From positions 4,531,001 to 4,595,000 of the forward strand of contig NZ_CP154260.1 of the NCBI RefSeq assembly GCF_039545795.1: DNA of 64,000 nt, read 5' to 3'. Position numbers and translations under genes: made by a program. Position 1 is the stretch's first letter. Each line of letters begins with the position of its first letter. Shown in pieces: positions 53,420 to 60,215 of this stretch. This stretch comes from Chitinophaga niabensis (lineage in GTDB: Bacteria; Bacteroidota; Bacteroidia; Chitinophagales; Chitinophagaceae). The notes under the pieces are model-generated. The model did no database searches and was not told the origin of the DNA. It was given only the letters and a program-made list of their open reading frames with translations.

Positions 53420-54475
53420 ATGAGTAGCAGACGCAATTTCCTCAGGACCGCAGCATTAGGCGCCGCCGTATTATCCCTGGATGGCCCATCCACCATCGCA
53501 CAATCAAAAAAAGCAACAGGTAAAGTAAAGAAACCCATTGTAGTATCTACCTGGGATTTTGGCATTGCAGCCAACAAAGCTGCCTGGGAAGTATTGAAAA
53601 AAGGTGGCCGTGCTTTGGATGCAGTAGAAGCAGGTGTGCATGTACCGGAATCTGATCCCAATAATCACACCGTAGGTTTCAGTGGTTTTCCTGACCGGGA
53701 TGGCCGTGTAACGCTGGATGCCTGCATTATGGATGAATTCGGGAATTGCGGATCTGTAGCTGCACTGGAACATATCGTACATCCTATTTCAGTAGCCCGT
53801 AAAGTGATGGAGAAAACACCACACGTAATGCTGGTAGGCGATGGTGCGTTACAGTTTGCACTGGAAAATGGTTTTAAGAAAGAAAACCTGCTCACGCCGG
53901 AATCAGAAAAAGCATGGAAAGAATGGTTGAAGAAAGCGGAATATAAACCCGTGATCAACATCGAAAATAAATCTTACGACAGCAAAGGCACCACCGCCTT
54001 CAATCCTTTACAATTACCGGGGAACGTTTATAATCACGACACCATTGGCATGGTAGCTTTGGATGCACAGGGTAATTTATCCGGCGCCTGCACAACCAGC
54101 GGTATGGCTTTTAAACTGCATGGTCGTGTGGGAGACTCTCCTATCATTGGTGCCGGTTTGTATGTAGATAATGAAGTAGGAGCAGCTACTGCCACGGGTG
54201 TAGGAGAAGAAGTGATCCGTGTGGTAGGAAGTTTCCTGGTAGTGGAATTAATGCGCCAGGGCTATTCTCCTGAAGCTGCCTGCAAAGAAGCCGTGATGCG
54301 TATTGTGAAGAAGAAACCGGAAAAAGCAAAAGAGATCCAGATCGGTTTCCTCGCTTTGAATAAAAAAGGAGAACATGGCGCATTCTGTTTACAACAAGGT
54401 TTCAGTTATGCTGTTACCACCGGAGAAATGCCTGAGCAGGAACAACTCATTAAAGGGAAACATTACTTCAAATAA
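53420..54475 (+). CDS. Glycosylasparaginase (N4-(beta-N-acetylglucosaminyl)-L-asparaginase), Tat-exported
   Basis: The enzyme cuts the GlcNAc-Asn bond after a glycoprotein has been digested. The 351-residue precursor has a strong twin-arginine signal (SSRRNFLRTAALGAAVLSL). It is an Ntn hydrolase: autocleavage before Thr208 in the motif HDTIGMVALD frees the nucleophile. WDFGIAANKAAW near the N-terminus and GDSPIIGAGLYVDNEVGAATATG in the small subunit fit the Elizabethkingia and human enzymes. An isoaspartyl peptidase is the alternative, but the HDTIGM context favours glycosylasparaginase. The stop codon overlaps the start of cutC by one base. Confidence 0.95.
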   Translation: MSSRRNFLRTAALGAAVLSLDGPSTIAQSKKATGKVKKPIVVSTWDFGIAANKAAWEVLKKGGRALDAVEAGVHVPESDPNNHTVGFSGFPDRDGRVTLDACIMDEFGNCGSVAALEHIVHPISVARKVMEKTPHVMLVGDGALQFALENGFKKENLLTPESEKAWKEWLKKAEYKPVINIENKSYDSKGTTAFNPLQLPGNVYNHDTIGMVALDAQGNLSGACTTSGMAFKLHGRVGDSPIIGAGLYVDNEVGAATATGVGEEVIRVVGSFLVVELMRQGYSPEAACKEAVMRIVKKKPEKAKEIQIGFLALNKKGEHGAFCLQQGFSYAVTTGEMPEQEQLIKGKHYFK

Positions 54476-55236
54476 TGGAAAAGATCACACTGGAAATATG
54501 TGCAGCCTCTGTAGCTTCCTGCATCGCTGCGCAGGAAGGCGGGGCAAACAGGATAGAGTTATGTGATAACCTGCTGGAAGGTGGTACCACCCCCAGTTAT
54601 GCCACTATTGCACTCGCAAGGGAAAAAGTGAACATTGCATTGTATCCGATCATTCGCCCGCGTGGTGGAGATTTCCTATATGATGAACTGGAGTTTGAGA
54701 TCATGAAAAAAGACATCCAGCTCTGTAAACAACTCGGCTGCGAAGGAGTAGTGATTGGCCTCCTCACCGCAGCAGGTAAAATAGATCTCCCCCGCACGAA
54801 AGAACTCGTGGAGCTGGCATGGCCCATGGGTGTTACATTTCACCGTGCTTTTGATATGACAGACGATCCCTTTCAGGCATTGGAAGATGTGATCGCTGCC
54901 GGTTGTGAACGTATCCTCACTTCCGGTCAAAGGAATACAGCAGCAGAAGGTTCTTCCCTCATTGCCGATCTCGTGCAAAAAGCAGAAGGGCGCATTGCCA
55001 TTATGGCCGGGTCCGGCGTAAGGGCCAATAATGTAGCAGAACTGGTAAACACCACCCACGCTAAAGAATATCATACCACCGCAAAAGCATATATAGACAG
55101 CCAGATGCAATACCGCAATCCCAATGTAAGCATGGGAGGTATTCCCGGTGTTCCGGAATATGGTATTGCCGTAAGCCAGGCAGAGCAGGTAAAACTCATA
55201 CGCAGCAATGCCGAAGCAGCATTAAATGCCGGTTAA
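54475..55236 (+). CDS. cutC: CutC-family TIM-barrel protein, translationally coupled to glycosylasparaginase
   Basis: The 253-residue cytoplasmic protein is a clear CutC member. Family motifs are RIELCDNLLEGGTTPSY (26-42), IRPRGGDFLY (60-69), FHRAFD (122-127) and ILTSGQ (147-152), lining one end of a TIM barrel as in an enzyme. The name comes from copper tolerance in E. coli, but that phenotype was later ascribed to the small RNA MicL encoded at the gene. No Cys/His copper site is evident here. The ATG overlaps the glycosylasparaginase stop codon (TAATG), so a role in glycan or GlcNAc-Asn metabolism is more likely than copper handling; this is inference. Confidence 0.93.
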   Translation: MEKITLEICAASVASCIAAQEGGANRIELCDNLLEGGTTPSYATIALAREKVNIALYPIIRPRGGDFLYDELEFEIMKKDIQLCKQLGCEGVVIGLLTAAGKIDLPRTKELVELAWPMGVTFHRAFDMTDDPFQALEDVIAAGCERILTSGQRNTAAEGSSLIADLVQKAEGRIAIMAGSGVRANNVAELVNTTHAKEYHTTAKAYIDSQMQYRNPNVSMGGIPGVPEYGIAVSQAEQVKLIRSNAEAALNAG

Positions 55237-55277
55237 TTATTTATAAATATTAAACAAAGTATAGTATTTATTCACTA

Positions 55278-55300
55278 CTTTTATCCACACTGGATAAAAG
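55278..55300 (+). promoter_or_regulatory. 10-bp inverted repeat upstream of the phosphodiesterase gene
   Basis: CTTTTATCCA (55278-55287), a 3-nt spacer and TGGATAAAAG (55291-55300) form a perfect dyad 52 bp before the ATG. The small GGAAG/CTTCC repeat overlaps its end. With no T-tract it is more like an operator or 5' leader hairpin than a terminator. Confidence 0.4.
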
Positions 55301-55351
55301 GAAGGCTTCTTCCTGCTCTTTATATTAAATAATTTTTAAATTGGACAAGAC

Positions 55352-56236
55352 ATGAGAAAAGCAGGCTTCATTGCCTTAGTATTGTTATGCAGTTTAACAG
55401 TGCAGGCACAATTAAAAGGCGTTAAACATGTCATCCTCATTGGGATGGACGGATTGGGTGCGTATGCGATCCAAAAAGCAGACAATCCGAATATGAAGCA
55501 ATTAATGGCAGAAGGCAGCTGGAGCTTAAAAGCACGCAGCGTATTACCATCATCCAGTGCAGTGAACTGGGCTTCCATGTTAATGGGTGCTGGATCAGAA
55601 CTGCACGGGTTTACGGAATGGGGAAGTAAAACCCCTGAGGCAGAATCCCGGGAGCTTGACCAGTATGGTCTTTTCCCTTCGATCTTTACTTTATTGCGCC
55701 AGCAAAAACCAATGGTCGAAGTAGGCGTTATATATAGTTGGGGAGGCATTGGCTACCTTTTCCCGAAAAAGGCAGTGAACAAAGATCAGGGGTGCCCTAA
55801 CGACACCGCAACCACAGAAGCGTCTATTAACTATATCAAAGAGAAGAAACCTGATTTCCTGTTCATACATTTCGATCAGCCGGATGGAGTGGGTCATAAT
55901 ATCGGGCACAATATTCCCGAGTATTACGAACAAGTGCATAAGAACGATGTTTTATTAGGCCAGATCCTGCAGGCTGTAAAAGATGCCGGCATGTGGGAAA
56001 ACAGCGTGATCATGCTGAGCTCTGATCACGGGGGAATTAACAAAGGCCATGGTGGTAAAACCATGGTGGAAATGCAGATCCCCTGGATCATCCGTGGAAA
56101 AGGTATCAAAAAAGGGCATGAAGTGAAAGAAAGTGTGGTGACGTACGATACCGCCGCAACCATAGCATGGATCTTTGGTCTGAAAATGCCCCAGGTGTGG
56201 ACAGGCCGGCCGGTGGAAGATGCGTTTGAAAAGTAA
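55352..56236 (+). CDS. Exported alkaline-phosphatase-superfamily phosphodiesterase (NPP-like)
   Basis: The 294-residue protein has a signal peptide ending VQAQ (20). Metal-binding Asp33 is in LIGMDGLG. The region PSSSAVNWASML (66-77) aligns with the NPP nucleophile motif PTxTxPN, making Ser69 the candidate nucleophile. Later metal ligands are in HFDQPDGVGH and SSDHGGINKGHGG. Members cleave phosphodiesters of nucleotides, lipids or phosphosugars in the periplasm. It is shorter than typical NPPs (about 400) but appears complete. Its position before an EEP hydrolase and GH92 suggests phosphate-bearing glycans or lipids as substrate. Confidence 0.9.
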   Translation: MRKAGFIALVLLCSLTVQAQLKGVKHVILIGMDGLGAYAIQKADNPNMKQLMAEGSWSLKARSVLPSSSAVNWASMLMGAGSELHGFTEWGSKTPEAESRELDQYGLFPSIFTLLRQQKPMVEVGVIYSWGGIGYLFPKKAVNKDQGCPNDTATTEASINYIKEKKPDFLFIHFDQPDGVGHNIGHNIPEYYEQVHKNDVLLGQILQAVKDAGMWENSVIMLSSDHGGINKGHGGKTMVEMQIPWIIRGKGIKKGHEVKESVVTYDTAATIAWIFGLKMPQVWTGRPVEDAFEK

Positions 56237-56240
56237 TTTG

Positions 56241-56313
56241 ATTTCCGGACGTGTTGGGCATGGCACTAAACTTGTAAACGCTATAGAGACCATATTATAT
56301 ACGATCCGGAAAT
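56241..56313 (+). repeat. 9-bp inverted repeat spanning the gap before the EEP gene
   Basis: ATTTCCGGA (56241-56249) and TCCGGAAAT (56305-56313) are perfect inverted copies 55 bp apart, filling most of the intergenic region. No promoter is evident. The function is unknown. Confidence 0.35.
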
Positions 56314-56327
56314 TTCAATTTTAATAT

Positions 56328-57107
56328 ATGCATCGACTTATCTTTATTTTAATGCTAACCCTCACCACCACTGCGTCTGTATCAGCACAGGTACAAGGGC
56401 AGGTGATCAAGGTGCTCAGTTACAATATTCATCATGCTGAAAACATGAAGGGCGAAGTGGATATCCAGGGCATTGCCAACATTATCCTCGCTACCAATCC
56501 AGATCTGGTTGCTTTGCAGGAAGTTGATAGTTCTACCAACCGGGTTAAAAAAGCCAACCAGTTGAAACAGCTGGCAGAAGCAACCGGTATGTACATTTAT
56601 TTCGGTAAAGCCATGGAACATGATGGTGGTGGATTTGGTAACGGCGTTCTTTCCCGCTTCCCTATTGAAAAAAGCTACAACATTGCCTTACCTGCTAAAG
56701 GCAATGGCAGTGAACCACGTAACGCAGCTGTGATAACTGTTAAATTACCGGGAGACAGCCTGCTGCAATTTGCCAGCACACATCTGGACCATCTGGAAGA
56801 TCCTGCAGACCGCCTGGCGCAATCCGCACTGCTCAATCAGCATTTCTCTGCAAACCAGCTACCGGTTATCATTGCCGGAGATTTTAATGCCTTGCCGCCA
56901 TCAAAAGAGATCACATCTGTTAAGAATATTTTCCTGGATGCTACTGAAAAGCTGGGCCCCACCTGGCCTTCAGACAAACCAACACAGAAACTGGATTATG
57001 TTTTCCTGGCAAACAAACTGCAATGGCATGTGATCAATGCCTTTGTGGTGGAAGAAACCATTGCCTCAGATCACCGGCCGGTCATTTGTGAATTATTATT
57101 AAAATAG
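56328..57107 (+). CDS. Exported endonuclease/exonuclease/phosphatase (EEP) family hydrolase
   Basis: The 259-residue protein has a signal peptide ending VSAQ (about 21). All EEP signature segments are present in order: VLSYNIHH (29-36), LQEVD with Glu65, GNGVLSRFP, STHLDH, IAGDFNALP, LDYVF and the catalytic ASDHRPV near the C-terminus. The family includes nucleases, sphingomyelinases and inositol phosphatases, and the exported type here may act on phosphodiesters outside the cytoplasm. It follows the NPP-like gene on the same strand and ends at a terminator. Confidence 0.93.
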   Translation: MHRLIFILMLTLTTTASVSAQVQGQVIKVLSYNIHHAENMKGEVDIQGIANIILATNPDLVALQEVDSSTNRVKKANQLKQLAEATGMYIYFGKAMEHDGGGFGNGVLSRFPIEKSYNIALPAKGNGSEPRNAAVITVKLPGDSLLQFASTHLDHLEDPADRLAQSALLNQHFSANQLPVIIAGDFNALPPSKEITSVKNIFLDATEKLGPTWPSDKPTQKLDYVFLANKLQWHVINAFVVEETIASDHRPVICELLLK

Positions 57108-57115
57108 AATGTCTG

Positions 57116-57143
57116 AAAAGCTCCAAACAGGGAGCTTTTTTTT
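57116..57143 (+). terminator. Terminator after the EEP hydrolase gene
   Basis: The stem AAAAGCTCC/GGAGCTTTT (57116-57124 and 57131-57139) has the loop AAACAG and runs into TTTTT. It lies 9 bp after the stop codon and separates the EEP gene from the GH92 promoter. Confidence 0.9.
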
Positions 57144-57212
57144 AGTTTCCTATAGTATCTAAACACCTTTTTGTTGTTTTTTAACATCCTCACAACATCA
57201 AAAAACCGAACA

Positions 57213-57226
57213 CTAAAACGTTTTAG
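57213..57226. promoter_or_regulatory. Perfect LacI-type palindrome in the GH92-GH20 promoter
   Basis: CTAAAACGTTTTAG is a perfect 14-bp palindrome with a central CG. A possible -7 box TAGCTTTT (57244-57251) lies 17 bp downstream, so the palindrome covers the -33 region, where binding would repress. It matches the operator at 50642-50657 in 12 of 14 core positions. Confidence 0.6.
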
Positions 57227-57275
57227 CCCTATTTTGTTTATTTTAGCTTTTTAGAGTCTTATTAAAAAACAGTGA

Positions 57276-60188
57276 ATGAAAAAATGGTTGGTTGTACTAG
57301 CCCTGGGGCTAGTGTCTGCAACGCAGGCTCAGCAAGTGAATTATGCAGAAAAGGTAAATCCCTTTATTGGTACAGGTGGTCACGGTCACACTTATCCCGG
57401 TCCCAGCCTACCTTTTGGAATGGTACAGTTAAGTCCTGATACAAGGCTGAAAGGATGGGACGGATGCTCCGGTTATCATTATACGGACTCCATCATGTAC
57501 GGTTTCTCTCACACACATTTAAGTGGCACCGGTATCGAAGATTATTGCGACATACTCCTGATGCCCCTCACAGGAAAACCCGCCTGGAACAATGAACAAT
57601 ACGCTTCTCCCTTCTCCCATAAAAACGAAAAAGCCTACGCAGGTTTTTATAGCGTAAAGCTGGATAAATACGATATCCAGGCTTCGCTCACCGCCACCAA
57701 AAGAGTGGGCCTTCATAAATACGAATTCCCGGCATCCGCTAAAGAGGGTCATGTTTTACTGGACCTCTATCACCGCGACATTGTGATCAATTCCAATCTG
57801 AAAATAGTGAACGATAGTACCGTGATCGGTATGCGCCGTTCTACTTCCTGGGCAAAGGACCAGGTGTTATTCTTTGCCATGAAATTCTCCAAACCCTTCA
57901 AATCTCACAACGTAGCATTGATGGATGTAGAGAATGGCGCACTGAAACAGGCAGAAGGCCGTAATATCAAAGCATACTTCACCTTCGATGTAAAAGATCC
58001 TGTGTATGTGAAAGTGGCCATCTCCGGCGTAAGTGAAGAAGGCGCCATGAAAAACCTCGATGCAGAAATGCCCGGCTTCAACTTTAATAAAACGCTCGCA
58101 GACGCTAAGAGTGCCTGGAACAAAGAATTAAGCAAGATCGAAATAAAAGGCGGTACTCCTGATCAGCAAACCATCTTCTACAGTGCATTATACCATGCCT
58201 GCCTGAACCCTAACCTCTATATGGATGTGGATGGCCAGTATCGCGGTACGGATCAGAAGATCCATAAAGCTGAAGGTTTTGAGAACTACAGCGTGTTCTC
58301 TTTATGGGATACCCATCGTGCTTTGCACCCTTTGATGACCCTCATCAACCAGCAGAAAACAAACGACTGGATCAATACCTTCCTTGTACAATATAAATAT
58401 GGCGGCATGCTGCCGGTATGGGAACTCAGCGCGAATGAAACCTTCTGTATGATCGGTTATCATTCCGTTCCCGTGATCGTGGATGCTTACCAGAAAGGTA
58501 TTCGCGGATACGATGCAAAGTATGCGCTGGAAGCCATGCGCAGTTATGCGGAAGGAACACAGTTCGGCATGCAGCATTACATCCGGCAGGGTTACCTGAG
58601 CATGGATACACAACCGGAATCCGTTTCCCGTACATTGGAATACTCTTATGACGACTGGTGTATTGCGCAAATGGGTAAAATGCTGGGGCAGGATGAAGTC
58701 TACAAGCGCTATATGCGCAGAGCACAATCCTACAAGAATATATTTGATGCCTCCACCGGTTTTATGCGTGGTAAAATAGGTGGCCGCTGGATGAGTCCCT
58801 TCGATCCAACGGAAGTGAACAACTTCTTTACAGAAGCCAACTCCTGGCAATACAGCTTTGCCGTACCGCATGATGTAAGTGGTCTTGTAAAACTGCAAGG
58901 GGGCACCGCAAAGTTCACAGACAAACTAAATCACTTATTCACCACAGAAGATAAATTATCCGGCCGTCATCAATCTGATATTACAGGGCTGATCGGGCAA
59001 TATGCACATGGCAATGAACCGAGTCATCATATTGCTTACCTGTTCAATTATGTGGGCCAACCCTGGCGCACACAGGAACTGGTACATCAGGTATTAACAA
59101 CCCTCTATCACAATGCACCGGATGGTTTAAGTGGAAACGAAGACTGTGGTCAAATGAGTGCCTGGTATGTAATGAGCGCTATGGGCATTTACCCTGTAAC
59201 ACCCGGTGATGGGAAATATGCACTCGGCAGTCCATTGTTTGATGAAGTAAAAATCCACCTGGAAAATGGAAAAACTTTCACCATCAAAGCAAAAGACCGC
59301 AGTGCTAAAAATTACTATATACAATCTGTAAAACTGGATGGTGCAGCATTGCCTGTTTCCAGCATTCCGCACACGGCTATCATGAATGGTGGTGTATTGG
59401 AATTCAACATGGGCGCTACCGCCAATAAAACCTGGGCCAGTGGTAACAATGTTCCGGTGAGCAGTGTAAAAGATGATATGATCGTACCGGTGCCATTTGC
59501 ATTAGCAGATTCAGACAGGTTCAATCATTCCATGAAAGTTTCGCTGAAAGCTGTAGAACCGAACACCCTGATCTATTACACGCTGGATGGCTCTACTCCT
59601 ACCAACAAATCAACGAAATACACGCAGCCATTTAACATCAGCAAGTCCGTTACTCTGAAAGCCATTGCTTTCAGAAATGGCCAGTACAGCCAGTTAATGC
59701 AAACTCCTTTCTTCCTGATACCAACAGATAAAACCATCAAAGTGACCTCTAAGATCAACCCGCAATTCACAGCTGGCGGACCAGATGCATTGATAGATGG
59801 GATCCGCGGACAGGAAGATTTCCGCCTGGGCGCATGGCAAAGTCATTATCCCGGCAACCTGGAAGCCATCGTAGACCTGAAAGCGCCCCGCAATCTGAAA
59901 AAGCTGGGCTTAAGCGTGCTGCAGGATTTAGGTGTATGGATCTGGTATCCCACACAGGTAGAATTCTTTGCTTCTGACGATGGGCAGCAATTCACTTCCC
60001 TGGGTGTGGTAAAAAACACTTTCTCCGATAAGGAATATGGCAGTTTCACACAGGTATTGAGCCTGCCGGTGCAAACCAAAACCCGCTACCTGAAAGTTGT
60101 AGCCCTTACCCATGGCGTAATTCCAGATTGGCATCCCGGCAAGGGAGAACCCTGTCATATTTTTGCAGATGAAATCATAATAGAATAG
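57276..60188 (+). CDS. GH92 alpha-mannosidase with C-terminal chitobiase-like and discoidin domains
   Basis: The 970-residue exported enzyme has a signal peptide ending TQAQ (about 19). The GH92 N-terminal beta domain carries NPFIGTGGHGHTYPGP and PFGMVQLSPD. The (alpha/alpha)6 domain has LWDTHRALHPL (343-353), WELSANET and GNEDCGQMSAW (620-630). After about residue 750 come a chitobiase-type Ig segment (YYTLDGSTPTNKS) and an F5/8-type C domain (about 825-970), which make it longer than the usual 750 residues. GH92 enzymes are calcium-dependent exo-alpha-mannosidases acting on N-glycans, fungal mannan or mannose-phosphate diesters. It heads a two-gene unit with GH20. Confidence 0.95.
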   Translation: MKKWLVVLALGLVSATQAQQVNYAEKVNPFIGTGGHGHTYPGPSLPFGMVQLSPDTRLKGWDGCSGYHYTDSIMYGFSHTHLSGTGIEDYCDILLMPLTGKPAWNNEQYASPFSHKNEKAYAGFYSVKLDKYDIQASLTATKRVGLHKYEFPASAKEGHVLLDLYHRDIVINSNLKIVNDSTVIGMRRSTSWAKDQVLFFAMKFSKPFKSHNVALMDVENGALKQAEGRNIKAYFTFDVKDPVYVKVAISGVSEEGAMKNLDAEMPGFNFNKTLADAKSAWNKELSKIEIKGGTPDQQTIFYSALYHACLNPNLYMDVDGQYRGTDQKIHKAEGFENYSVFSLWDTHRALHPLMTLINQQKTNDWINTFLVQYKYGGMLPVWELSANETFCMIGYHSVPVIVDAYQKGIRGYDAKYALEAMRSYAEGTQFGMQHYIRQGYLSMDTQPESVSRTLEYSYDDWCIAQMGKMLGQDEVYKRYMRRAQSYKNIFDASTGFMRGKIGGRWMSPFDPTEVNNFFTEANSWQYSFAVPHDVSGLVKLQGGTAKFTDKLNHLFTTEDKLSGRHQSDITGLIGQYAHGNEPSHHIAYLFNYVGQPWRTQELVHQVLTTLYHNAPDGLSGNEDCGQMSAWYVMSAMGIYPVTPGDGKYALGSPLFDEVKIHLENGKTFTIKAKDRSAKNYYIQSVKLDGAALPVSSIPHTAIMNGGVLEFNMGATANKTWASGNNVPVSSVKDDMIVPVPFALADSDRFNHSMKVSLKAVEPNTLIYYTLDGSTPTNKSTKYTQPFNISKSVTLKAIAFRNGQYSQLMQTPFFLIPTDKTIKVTSKINPQFTAGGPDALIDGIRGQEDFRLGAWQSHYPGNLEAIVDLKAPRNLKKLGLSVLQDLGVWIWYPTQVEFFASDDGQQFTSLGVVKNTFSDKEYGSFTQVLSLPVQTKTRYLKVVALTHGVIPDWHPGKGEPCHIFADEIIIE

Positions 60189-60215
60189 TATTTTCCGGAA
60201 GCTAATCATAAGGAC

